Shown: positions 35,489 to 45,027 of the stretch, piece after piece
Numbering within the stretch: position 1 is the first letter of the stretch
Layout: every line of letters begins with the position of its first letter
Assembly (NCBI RefSeq): GCF_021401135.1
Contig: NZ_JACBFO010000001.1
Coordinates: 310,001-374,000 of the forward strand
Origin: Azonexus sp. R2A61
Lineage (GTDB): Bacteria > Pseudomonadota > Gammaproteobacteria > Burkholderiales > Rhodocyclaceae
Reading direction: 5' to 3'
DNA: 64,000 bases
Translations under genes and position numbers: made by a program
Notes under the pieces: model-generated
What the model was told of the DNA's origin: nothing
Database searches by the model: none
Seen by the model: the letters and a program-made list of their open reading frames with translations, nothing else

Positions 35489-36372
35489 TGCGTCTGGGGA
35501 TCGACCTCGGCGGCAGCAAGATCGAGATCATCGCCCTGGCGGATGACGGTACGCCGCTGCTTCGTCGCCGCGTGTCCACACCGCAGGGCGACTATCCCGC
35601 CACACTGAACACCATCGTCGAACTGGTCCGCGACTGCGAAGCCGGCCTCGGCCGGCAAGGTAGCCTCGGGATCGGAATTCCCGGCGCCGAGTCGCTGGCC
35701 GACGGCCGGATCAAGAACGCCAACTCGACCTGCCTGATCGGCCAGCCGCTGCGCCAGGACCTGACGCGTCTGCTCGAGCGCGAAGTCCGGCTGGCCAACG
35801 ACGCCAACTGCTTCGCGCTATCCGAAGCCGTGGACGGCGCCGGTCGCAATGCCCGTTGCGTGTTCGGCGTGATCCTTGGTACCGGCGTCGGCGGCGGGAT
35901 CATCATCGACCGGCAAGTGCTGATTGGCGCCAATGCCATTGCCGGCGAGTGGGGGCACAATCCGCTGCCCGGCAACGAGACCGTCTCGCCCGCCTGCTAC
36001 TGCGGCCGTCGAGGCTGCGTCGAAACCTGGCTATCCGGTCCCGGGCTGGCCGCCGACCATCGACGCCAGGGCGGCGCCGCGCTCGATGCCGCCGCCATTG
36101 CCAGCGCCGCCGATGCCGGTGACCCGGCCTGCAACGCCAGCCTGACCCGTTACATCGCACGACTGGCGCGTGCGCTGGCCGGCGTCATCAACCTGCTCGA
36201 CCCGGAGGTGATCGTGCTGGGCGGCGGTTTGTCGCGCATCCGCCGGCTTTACGACGAGTTGCCGGCAGCCTGCCGGCCGCATGTCTTTTCCGATGCCTGC
36301 TACACCAGAATCCTGCCGCCCGTCCATGGGGATTCCTCGGGGGTGCGCGGTGCCGCCTGGCTGTGGGATTGA
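35488..36372 (+). CDS. ROK-family sugar kinase (fructokinase/glucokinase-like)
   Basis: A 294-residue ROK kinase. The ATP phosphate loop is LGIDLGGSKIE, the catalytic Asp lies in LANDANCFALSEA, and the ROK zinc motif is GHNPLPG...CYCGRRGCVETW. It phosphorylates a hexose or amino sugar; the similarity to Mak/NagK does not decide which. It starts on the stop of the methyltransferase-like gene and is followed by an MFS transporter. Confidence 0.9.
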   Translation: MRLGIDLGGSKIEIIALADDGTPLLRRRVSTPQGDYPATLNTIVELVRDCEAGLGRQGSLGIGIPGAESLADGRIKNANSTCLIGQPLRQDLTRLLEREVRLANDANCFALSEAVDGAGRNARCVFGVILGTGVGGGIIIDRQVLIGANAIAGEWGHNPLPGNETVSPACYCGRRGCVETWLSGPGLAADHRRQGGAALDAAAIASAADAGDPACNASLTRYIARLARALAGVINLLDPEVIVLGGGLSRIRRLYDELPAACRPHVFSDACYTRILPPVHGDSSGVRGAAWLWD

Positions 36373-36393
36373 TGGCAGAATCGACGCCCCGAC

Positions 36394-36407
36394 GTTCCAC
36401 GTGAAAC
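36394..36407. promoter_or_regulatory. parS-like ParB binding site
   Basis: GTTCCACGTGAAAC, in the 42-bp gap between the ROK kinase and MFS genes. It differs from the perfect parS palindrome at one base. It lies about 14.5 kb from the site in metH and 14.8 kb from the one before speD. Confidence 0.7.
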
Positions 36408-36414
36408 GCGCGCC

Positions 36415-37623
36415 GTGAATTCCCCTTCGCTCTGGCTCCGGCTCTTCCTGCCGTTCGCTGCCGGCTATTTCTTGTCCTATCTGTACCGGACGGCCAATGC
36501 CGTGATCGGACCGCTGATTGCCGGTGAAATGCAGTTGCACGACAACGCGCTCGGCCTGCTGACCAGCACTTATTTCCTCGCCTTCGGCGCTGCCCAGTTG
36601 CCGCTGGGCATCCTGCTCGACCGTTACGGCCCGCGCCGTGTCGAAGCCGGATTGCTGACCGTCGCCGCGGCCGGTGCCGCGCTCTACGGACTGGCCGGCG
36701 GCCTCGGCGAACTGACCGTCGGCCGGGCGCTGATCGGTCTCGGCGTATCGGCTTGCCTGATGGCGTCGTTCAAGGCCTTTGCCCAGTGGTTCCCGCCGGA
36801 GCGGCTGGCCTCGATGACCGGCTGGATCATGGCCGCCGGCGGCCTGGGTGCGCTGGCCGCCGCCGGTCCGTTGAAGCTGGCGCTGGATATCGTCGGCTGG
36901 CGCGAGATCATGCTGGCGCTGGCCGCACTGACGCTGATCGTCGCCGTCGCCCTCTGGCGGTTCGTCCCGGACAAGCCGAGCCACGGCGAGCGCGCCGGTT
37001 TCGGCGAGCAACTGCGCGGCGTACGCGACATCCTCCGCCATCCGCATTTCTGGCGCTATGCGCCGATGGGCCTGTTTTTCACCGGCGGCTTCATGGCCGT
37101 GCAGGGCTTGTGGGCATCGCGCTGGATGAGCGTCATCGAGGCACTCGACGCCGCCGAAATCGCCGCCCGCCTGACCTGGATCGGCTCAGCCATGCTCGGC
37201 GGATTCCTGTTCATGGGTTTTTTTGCCACCCGGCTGGTTCACCGCGGCATGCCGCTCGAACGGATTTATCGCAGCGCAATGGCTACCGCCCTGGCCGCCT
37301 TCGCACTGCTGTGCGCCTTTCCGGCGCACGTCGGCAACTGGCTCTGGCCGGTGCTCGGCGCCTGTTTCTCACTGTCCAACATCGCCTATTCGCTGGTCGC
37401 CCAGGCCTTTCCGGAGCAATGGTCCGGCCGGGCCAACACGGCTTTCAACCTGTTCGTGTTCGTTGGCGCCTTCGGCCTGCAATGGGGCATCGGCGGGCTG
37501 GTCGATGTCCTGCAGGCCGGCGGCTACAGCGTGGCCCCGGCCTACCGGATCGCTTTCTGCACCTTGCTCGCTGCGCAGGCGCTGGCCTTCGGCTGGTTGC
37601 TGCTGCGCGGCCGGCAGCGCTAG
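36415..37623 (+). CDS. Major facilitator superfamily transporter
   Basis: A 402-residue membrane protein with about 12 hydrophobic segments. The motif-A-like loop LGILLDRYGPRRVE follows TM2, and FLSYLYRTANAVIGP is characteristic of anion/organic-acid type MFS members. Translation starts at GTG 36415 without a clear Shine-Dalgarno, 7 bp after a parS-like site. The substrate is unknown. Confidence 0.88.
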   Translation: MNSPSLWLRLFLPFAAGYFLSYLYRTANAVIGPLIAGEMQLHDNALGLLTSTYFLAFGAAQLPLGILLDRYGPRRVEAGLLTVAAAGAALYGLAGGLGELTVGRALIGLGVSACLMASFKAFAQWFPPERLASMTGWIMAAGGLGALAAAGPLKLALDIVGWREIMLALAALTLIVAVALWRFVPDKPSHGERAGFGEQLRGVRDILRHPHFWRYAPMGLFFTGGFMAVQGLWASRWMSVIEALDAAEIAARLTWIGSAMLGGFLFMGFFATRLVHRGMPLERIYRSAMATALAAFALLCAFPAHVGNWLWPVLGACFSLSNIAYSLVAQAFPEQWSGRANTAFNLFVFVGAFGLQWGIGGLVDVLQAGGYSVAPAYRIAFCTLLAAQALAFGWLLLRGRQR

Positions 37624-37653
37624 ACCGCACGGCAAGCCGCCAGCACGATAGGC

Positions 37654-38604
37654 TCAGACCGCCAGATCAACCTGCTGCATCAGGCCGGCCTGCCCGCTTT
37701 CGGCCAGATAGACGCCGGCCGCACGGATCTGGCCGAGCAGTTCGTTGTCGGCGGTTTTCAGTGAAAACGGTGCGTTGACCGCAGCAGTGTACAAAGCGCC
37801 GACACCGCGCTCGGCCAGAGTCTGGTAGGTGTCGCCGGACCACAACCCGAGTTGCGCCCAGGCCGCATCGGCCTCGTCGATCCAGCCATTGCCGTCATCG
37901 TCGAGTTTGGCCAGGTCGGCAAAACCGTTGCCGCTGGCGACGCCGAACAGTTCGCTGCCGTCGTCGGCCTGTCCGTTGCCGTTGCGATCCCAGACCAGGA
38001 AACAACTGTTGGTGCCGGGTTTCGGTATCCACTCGGCGCTGCCGTCGGCGTCGAGATCGAAGGACAGCCGTTCCTGGGTCAGCTCGCAGGCGGTGCCGGC
38101 GAAGGCCAGCATCAGCGGATCGCGCAACACGACGCTGCCGCTGCTTTCGCGCCAGCTTTCCTTTTCGTAGCTGCGCTGCATGTCGACCGCAAAATCGAAG
38201 GCAATCTCCCGGCCATCGCTGGTCTTGACCTTGCCCCGGCCGCAGACCGTGGTGCTTTCGGATTCGCTGACCCGCTCGCAAACGGTAGTCCGCCAGGTCA
38301 GTTCGCGGCCACCTGCGGTCGACGCCGGCAAAGCGGCATTTTTGCCGGCATCCGCCGTCAGCAGGTCGGCGGCGGCAGTTTTTTCCTCGCACGGGCGGCC
38401 ATCGATTGCCGCCAGTATCTTCTCGATCAGCGATTCGAGCAGTTGACGCACCCGCTCCTGCAGACTTGCCGCCGGATCGTTGCTGTCCTCGGCAAAGCTG
38501 TCGAAGACCTGGCGAAAGCCCATCTCCGTGTTGATTTCGACGCTGCGCGTACGCGTTGCCTCGTGGCTGGCCGAAAGATTGACCTGGGATTCCTGGATTT
38601 TCAT
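37654..38604 (-). CDS. Protein with EF-hand-like calcium motifs, unknown function
   Basis: A 316-residue protein without an obvious signal peptide. Three calcium-loop-like stretches lie in the C-terminal half: DLDADGSAEW, DRNGNGQADDGSELFG and DDDGNGWIDEADAAW. The pattern resembles EF-hand/FG-GAP-like proteins found in many betaproteobacteria. The N-terminal part is polar and likely flexible. An 8-bp hairpin covers its Shine-Dalgarno. The function is not known; type I secretion partners are not nearby. Confidence 0.75.
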   Translation of the reverse strand: MKIQESQVNLSASHEATRTRSVEINTEMGFRQVFDSFAEDSNDPAASLQERVRQLLESLIEKILAAIDGRPCEEKTAAADLLTADAGKNAALPASTAGGRELTWRTTVCERVSESESTTVCGRGKVKTSDGREIAFDFAVDMQRSYEKESWRESSGSVVLRDPLMLAFAGTACELTQERLSFDLDADGSAEWIPKPGTNSCFLVWDRNGNGQADDGSELFGVASGNGFADLAKLDDDGNGWIDEADAAWAQLGLWSGDTYQTLAERGVGALYTAAVNAPFSLKTADNELLGQIRAAGVYLAESGQAGLMQQVDLAV

Positions 38605-38605
38605 G

Positions 38606-38633
38606 ATCGCTCCTTGCGGTGTTCGGGAGCGAT
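38606..38633 (-). promoter_or_regulatory. Hairpin masking the Shine-Dalgarno of the EF-hand gene
   Basis: On the transcript ATCGCTCC pairs with GGAGCGAT (12-nt loop), and that GGAG is the ribosome-binding site directly before the ATG at 38604. Translation would be low unless the stem is opened. It could also be chance; no ligand or partner is suggested by the sequence. Confidence 0.5.
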
Positions 38634-38664
38634 TCACTGCAAGGGACGTGCCGTGTGCCCGGGA

Positions 38665-40647
38665 TCAGAATTCGAGCGGATCGACTTCCAGGTGCCAGCG
38701 CAGTTTCGCCGGCGCCTTGAGTGCCTCGATCGCTTCCCGCCAACGCGGCAGGAAGGCCTGCAGGGCCGGCCGGGAAAACGATTCGGCCAGCAGTTGACCG
38801 CGCTCCAGGCTGGCCAGCCGGGCCATGCGCATCGGCACCGGGTCATAGAGCATCACCGCATCGTGTTCGCCGATCACCGGCAGCGCCGCGGCGGTTTCGA
38901 GGAAAGCGATCGCATCGGCCATCGCCGGCGCTTCGGCACGCAGCACGGCCTGGAAGGCATATGGCGGAAAGCCCGCCTGCTCCCGCTCCTTCAGTTGAAC
39001 GGCAGCGAATCCCGGGTAATCCTGGGCGACCAGCGCGGCGAACAGCGGATGATCCGGATACTGCGTCTGGACAATCACCCGGCCCTTCAGTTCGGCCCGT
39101 CCGGCCCGCCCGGCGACCTGCATCAACTGGGCGAACAGGCGCTCCGGCGCGCGCCAGTCGGCGGCGAACAGCGCCGAATCGGCACCGAGTACGCCGACCA
39201 GCGTCAGTTTCGGGAAATCGTGTCCCTTGGCCAGCATCTGCGTGCCGATCAGGATGTCGGCCTCGCCGCCGTGGATGCGCTCCAGCACGGCTTCCCACTG
39301 CTTGCGGCTCTTCACCGAATCGCGATCGACGCGCAGGATGCGCGCCTCCGGGAATTCCTTCTGCAGCCACTCCTCGACGCGCTGTGTACCGCGGCCGAAG
39401 GGATGGATGTCCTGATTGCCGCAGGTCGGGCAGGCACGCGGTATGCGATGCTCGAAGCCGCAGTGATGGCAGCGCAGACGACGGTCGGCGGTGTGCAGCA
39501 CCAGATTGGCGGCACAACGCTGGCAGCGCGACACCCAGCCGCAGGCCGGACAGGCCAGTACCGGCGCATAGCCGCGGCGATTGAGGAAGACCAGGCTCTG
39601 TTCGCCGCGCGCCAGCCGCTCGCGGATGGCGACCACCAGCGGATCGGCAACGCCTTCGCGCAAAATCAGCCGGCGCGTGTCGAGGATGTCGACCGCCGGC
39701 AGCGATGCCTCCCGGTTGGCACGCTCCTTCAGGGTCTGCAAGGCATAGCGGCCGGCCTGCGCATTGGCCCAGGTTTCCAGCGATGGCGTCGCCGAGCCGA
39801 GCAGTACCGGCACACCGCGCTGACGGGCGCGCACGACGGCCAGATCGCGTGCCGAATAGCGCATGCCGTCCTGCTGCTTGAACGACGCATCGTGCTCCTC
39901 GTCGACGACGATCAGGCCGAGCCGCGGCATCGGCGTAAACACCGCCAGCCGCGTGCCGAGCACGATGTCCGCCTCACCGGCGAAGGCGGCCCGCCAGTGG
40001 CGCTCGCGGGCCGCCTCGGCCAGTTCGCTGTGCAGCGCGACCACGTTGCGCGCCGGAAAGCGCGAACGGACACGCGCTTCGAGCTGCGGTGTCAGATTGA
40101 TTTCGGGGACCAGCAGCAGTACCTGGCGGCCCAGGGTCAACGCCTTGTCGACCAGCCGCAGGTAAACCTCGGTCTTGCCACTGCCGGTCACGCCGAATAG
40201 AAGATTTGCCGAAAAACCGCCGTCGACCGCCAGTGCGTCGATCGCCGTCCGCTGCTCCGCCGTCAGTTCGGGCAAAGCGCCCGCCGCCTTGGCCTTGCTC
40301 GCCCGGCCGGCACGTCGATCCGGCGGATCGAGGCGCTTCAGGCCGGCCGGCAGCGCCGACAACAACACTTCGCCGAGCGGCGCCTGGTAGTAGCTGCTGG
40401 CGAAATCGGCCAGCGCAAAGAAATCCTGCGGCAGCGGCGGCAGATCGTCGAGCAGCGGACCGGCCGCTTTCAGTTGCTCGAGCGGCCAGTCACTGTGGCC
40501 GACCACCTCGACCACGATGCCGAGCTTCTCGCCCCGTCCGAATGGCACCCGCACGCGCCGCCCGACATCGGCCGGCGACGCCCCGTCCGAGCGGTAGTCG
40601 AACAGCCGGTGCAGCGGCAAATCGAGAGCGACGCGCAGGATGGCCAT
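38665..40647 (-). CDS. priA: Primosomal replication helicase PriA
   Basis: A 660-residue 3'-5' helicase that restarts stalled replication forks. The N-terminal DNA-binding domain (LPLHRLFDYRSD) is followed by Walker A GVTGSGKTEVYL, DEEHDASFKQQ, and the paired zinc clusters CPACGWVSRCQRC and CHHCGFEHRIPRACPTC. The length is slightly shorter than E. coli PriA (732). The upstream intergenic region holds DnaA-box-like sequences. Confidence 0.96.
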   Translation of the reverse strand: MAILRVALDLPLHRLFDYRSDGASPADVGRRVRVPFGRGEKLGIVVEVVGHSDWPLEQLKAAGPLLDDLPPLPQDFFALADFASSYYQAPLGEVLLSALPAGLKRLDPPDRRAGRASKAKAAGALPELTAEQRTAIDALAVDGGFSANLLFGVTGSGKTEVYLRLVDKALTLGRQVLLLVPEINLTPQLEARVRSRFPARNVVALHSELAEAARERHWRAAFAGEADIVLGTRLAVFTPMPRLGLIVVDEEHDASFKQQDGMRYSARDLAVVRARQRGVPVLLGSATPSLETWANAQAGRYALQTLKERANREASLPAVDILDTRRLILREGVADPLVVAIRERLARGEQSLVFLNRRGYAPVLACPACGWVSRCQRCAANLVLHTADRRLRCHHCGFEHRIPRACPTCGNQDIHPFGRGTQRVEEWLQKEFPEARILRVDRDSVKSRKQWEAVLERIHGGEADILIGTQMLAKGHDFPKLTLVGVLGADSALFAADWRAPERLFAQLMQVAGRAGRAELKGRVIVQTQYPDHPLFAALVAQDYPGFAAVQLKEREQAGFPPYAFQAVLRAEAPAMADAIAFLETAAALPVIGEHDAVMLYDPVPMRMARLASLERGQLLAESFSRPALQAFLPRWREAIEALKAPAKLRWHLEVDPLEF

Positions 40648-40659
40648 GGGGTCTCGGGC

Positions 40660-40860
40660 TTGTCCACAGAAGCTGTGGATAACTTTGTGGATTGCCCAGG
40701 GATAGCTGGGCTAAGTGGGCGTTTCGTAAGGCTTTTGTTACTTTGCCGAAATATTGGGCAAAGAAATAAACCATTAAAAATCAATAGCTTGAATTATCAA
40801 AACCCTGTCAAGCAGATTTCAGCACCGCCTGGACAACGGGAAACCGGACTCTGTGCATAA
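40660..40860. promoter_or_regulatory. DnaA-box cluster with AT-rich stretch between priA and hemE
   Basis: TGTGGATAA (40674-40682) is a perfect DnaA box on the minus strand and TGTGCATAA (40852-40860) fits TTATNCACA. TTGTCCACA (40660-40668) is one base off, and TGTGGATTG (40686-40694) two off. Between them, 40741-40801 is strikingly AT-rich for this genome. The region could be a DnaA-regulated promoter or an origin-like element. Confidence 0.5.
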
Positions 40861-40889
40861 GTCAAGCCCCCGCAGCCATGAATGCATCC

Positions 40890-41957
<1,068 letters not shown>

Positions 41958-42105
41958 GGTCAACTCCGCCAGAAATCGGAAAAGGGAGATTATCCGGGAT
42001 TCCTCGGGGAAGGTCACGGCTGGGAAAGGGTTTTGCGGCGTTTTTCCGCTGGCACTTCACAACGGGTTCGGCCCCATGCGCCGAACCCGGCACGTCAAGT
42101 CCGGG

Positions 42106-43560
42106 TCATTTCCGCCAGAACGCCGGCGTCAGCACCACCAGCAAGGTGAATATCTCCAGACGCCCGAGCAGCATGGCAAAGATGCAGACCCAGGTCTGGA
42201 AATCCTCGAGCACCGAGTAGTTGGATGCCGGCCCGACCAGCCCCAGCCCCGGTCCGGTGTTGTTGATGCTGGCGACGACGGCCGAAAAGGCGGTGACGAT
42301 GTCCAGCCCGGTGAAGGCCAGCAGCAGCGTCATGCTGACGATGGCAACCATGTAAACGAAACCGAAGGCCAGCACGGCAAACAGCACCGATTGCGGCGCC
42401 ACGGCACCGCCCAGACGGACGTTATAGACGGCCGACGGGTGCATCGCACGGACCAGTTCGCGGTAAACCTGCTTGTAGAGCAGCAGCGCCCGCATCATCT
42501 TGATGCCGCCGCCGGTGGAACCGGCGCTGGTTGCGAAACTGCACAGGAAAAGCATCCACAGTGCGGCAAACATCGGCCACTGGCCATAGTCGGAAATCGA
42601 GTAGCCGGTGGTCGTCGCCACCGAGACGACGTTGAACATCGCGTGCCGGAAAGCGGTGTCCATATCGTCGAAACTGCCTTCCTTCCAGATGTAATTGGCG
42701 ATCACGAAGCCGGAAACGAGCAGGATGCCGACAAACCAGCCGGCTTCCGGATCGCGGCCGTAGGGCAGCAGCGAACGGCCGGTCAGGGCGAGAAAGTGCG
42801 TCGCGTAGTTGATGCCGGAGAACAGCATGAAGGCGAAGCAGATCCATTCGATGGTCGGCGAAGCGAAGTAACCCAGGCTGGCATCGTGCGTCGAAAATCC
42901 ACCGAGCGACACCGTGGTGAAGGCATGGCAGACGGCGTCGAACCCGCTCATGCCGGCCCAGTGGTAGGCCAATGCGCAGAGGCCGGTCATCGCCACGTAG
43001 ATCAGCCACAACCCCTTGGCGGTCTGCGTCACGCGCGGCGTCAGCCGGTTGTCCTTCATCGGCCCGGGCACTTCGGTCTGCAGCATCTGCCGGCCGCCGA
43101 TGCCAAGCATCGGCATGATGGCGACGGCGAGCACGATCAGCCCCATGCCGCCCATCCACTGCATCAGGCAACGCCACAGGTTGATCGACTTCGGCAGTTG
43201 ATCGAGGCCGGCAATGATCGTCGCCCCGCTTGCGGTCAACGCCGATACCGCCTCGAAATAGGCGTCGGTATGCGTCATGCCGAGCTGGATCATGAACGGC
43301 AGCGCGGAAAACGCGGGCAGTACGGTCCACACCAGCACGACCAGCAAAAAGCCGTCGCGCACGTTCAGTTCGCGCCGGCAGTGACGGTAGCGGTACCACA
43401 GGAAAGTGCCGCTCAGCACGGTCAGCAGGAACACTTCGTCGTACACCCACTCCGCGCCATCGCTGGTCAGATGGGAGACGAGAATGGGCGCCGTCAGGGT
43501 CAGCCCGAACAGCATCAAAAGCAGGCCGAGCGCGCGGTAGACCGGAGCGAAGCGGGTCAT
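42106..43560 (-). CDS. trkH: Potassium uptake protein TrkH
   Basis: A 484-residue channel-like K+ transporter in the inner membrane. Four pore-loop repeats are seen, including LTASGATIIAG, FTTVSLGGFSTHD, TSAGSTGGGIK and NNTGPGLG. It works with TrkA, encoded 10 bp upstream on the same strand. The length and topology are normal. Confidence 0.95.
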   Translation of the reverse strand: MTRFAPVYRALGLLLMLFGLTLTAPILVSHLTSDGAEWVYDEVFLLTVLSGTFLWYRYRHCRRELNVRDGFLLVVLVWTVLPAFSALPFMIQLGMTHTDAYFEAVSALTASGATIIAGLDQLPKSINLWRCLMQWMGGMGLIVLAVAIMPMLGIGGRQMLQTEVPGPMKDNRLTPRVTQTAKGLWLIYVAMTGLCALAYHWAGMSGFDAVCHAFTTVSLGGFSTHDASLGYFASPTIEWICFAFMLFSGINYATHFLALTGRSLLPYGRDPEAGWFVGILLVSGFVIANYIWKEGSFDDMDTAFRHAMFNVVSVATTTGYSISDYGQWPMFAALWMLFLCSFATSAGSTGGGIKMMRALLLYKQVYRELVRAMHPSAVYNVRLGGAVAPQSVLFAVLAFGFVYMVAIVSMTLLLAFTGLDIVTAFSAVVASINNTGPGLGLVGPASNYSVLEDFQTWVCIFAMLLGRLEIFTLLVVLTPAFWRK

Positions 43561-43570
43561 CGCCGGTTTC

Positions 43571-45004
43571 TCAAAGGAAATGGAAGCCGACCTGGAACAG
43601 CTTCTCGACCTTCTTGACCAGTTTCTTGCGGGTACAGAAGATGATCACGTGGTCTTCCGGCTCGATCACCGTGTCGTGGTGGGCAATGACCACTTCGCCG
43701 TAGCGGGTGATCGCCGTCCAGTCATCGGTCTGCCCGACCACCATCGCCCGGTCGAAATTGCGCACCAGCGCGGCAACGGTGACGCCGTGCGGCCAATCGA
43801 CCTCATCGATGCGCCGGCCGACCACCTTGGACGTGTTGCGGTCGCCGTGGGCGACGATTTCCAGCGCTTCGGCGGCACCGCGCCGCAGCGAATGGACTTC
43901 GGTGACATCGCCCTGACGGACATAAGCGAGCAGGGTGCCGATCGATACCTGGGCCGGCGAGATGCCGATGTCGATCGGGCCGCCTTCGATCATCTCGGCA
44001 TAGGCCCGCCGGTTGATCAGCGCGACGACACGGTTGCAGCCCAGCCGCTTGGCCAGACTGCCGGCCATGATGTTGTCTTCATCGTCATTGGTCAGCGCCA
44101 GGAAGAGGTCCATTTCGGCGATGTTTTCCTGCTCGAGCAGTTCCTCGTCAGTGGCGTCGCCGAGCAGGACCAGCGTCTGATTCAGGGCGTTGGCGAGCAG
44201 TTCGGCGCGCTCGCGGCGACCTTCGATGAGCTTGATCTCGTAATGCTTCTCCAGCGCCGTGGCCAGGCGCAGGCCGATGTTGCCGCCGCCGGCGATCATG
44301 ATCCGTTCGACGCGGTTCATCATCCGCCGCAACTGCCGCAATACCGGCCGGATATGTTCGGCCGCCGCCAGCAGGAACACTTCGTCGCCGGCCTCGACCA
44401 CCGTCTCGCCATCGGGGAAAACCGGCTGGTTGCCGCGGAAGATCGCGGCAATGCGGGCATCGGTTTCCGGCGGCAGGAAATCGCGCATCTCGCGGATCGG
44501 CTTACCGACCAGCAAGCCGCCCTCGTAAGCGCGTACCGCCACCAGGCTGACCCGGCCGCGGGCGAAGTTGAGGACCTGCAAGGCCTCCGGGAACTCGATC
44601 AGGCGACTGATGTAATCGGTGATCACCTGCTCGGGGCACAGCGCGAAATCGACGGCGAACTGTTCCGGCGACAGCAGGCTTTCGTCTTCGAGAAAATCGC
44701 GCGAGCGCAACCGGGCGATACGCGTCGGGATATTGAACACACCGTGCGCCAGCTTGCAGGCCACCAGGTTGGACTGGTCGCTCTGGGTCAGCGCAATCAC
44801 CATGTCGGCATCGTCGGCGCCGGCCCGGCGCAGGATCGACGGGGTCGCCGCATCGCCGACCACCGTGCGCAGATCGAGACGATCCTGCAGATGGGCCAGC
44901 CGCGCCGCGTCCTGATCGACGATGGTGATGTCGTTTTCCTCCGATACCAGCCCCTCGGCCACGCTGGCGCCCACCTGCCCGGCGCCCAGAATGATGACCT
45001 TCAT
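43571..45004 (-). CDS. trkA: Trk system K+ regulator TrkA
   Basis: A 477-residue peripheral protein with two tandem RCK units. Nucleotide-binding GxGxxG loops are ILGAGQVGASVAEGL (start) and IAGGGNIGLRLATAL (about residue 234 on), each followed by a TrkA_C domain. It gates TrkH by binding NAD(H)/ATP. It lies between ntrX and trkH, an order shared with many proteobacteria. Confidence 0.95.
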   Translation of the reverse strand: MKVIILGAGQVGASVAEGLVSEENDITIVDQDAARLAHLQDRLDLRTVVGDAATPSILRRAGADDADMVIALTQSDQSNLVACKLAHGVFNIPTRIARLRSRDFLEDESLLSPEQFAVDFALCPEQVITDYISRLIEFPEALQVLNFARGRVSLVAVRAYEGGLLVGKPIREMRDFLPPETDARIAAIFRGNQPVFPDGETVVEAGDEVFLLAAAEHIRPVLRQLRRMMNRVERIMIAGGGNIGLRLATALEKHYEIKLIEGRRERAELLANALNQTLVLLGDATDEELLEQENIAEMDLFLALTNDDEDNIMAGSLAKRLGCNRVVALINRRAYAEMIEGGPIDIGISPAQVSIGTLLAYVRQGDVTEVHSLRRGAAEALEIVAHGDRNTSKVVGRRIDEVDWPHGVTVAALVRNFDRAMVVGQTDDWTAITRYGEVVIAHHDTVIEPEDHVIIFCTRKKLVKKVEKLFQVGFHFL

Positions 45005-45027
45005 TTCTCCCCCTTCCCGACGACCGT

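Noticed and set aside
40648-40889. Firm call of a chromosomal origin (oriC)
   Set aside because: dnaA is not in the window, and the genes to the right point towards the region, not away; kept only as a lead.
43646-43651. CACGTG as a further parS site in trkA
   Set aside because: Flanks read GATCACGTGGTC and do not match the GTTNC/GNAAC arms.
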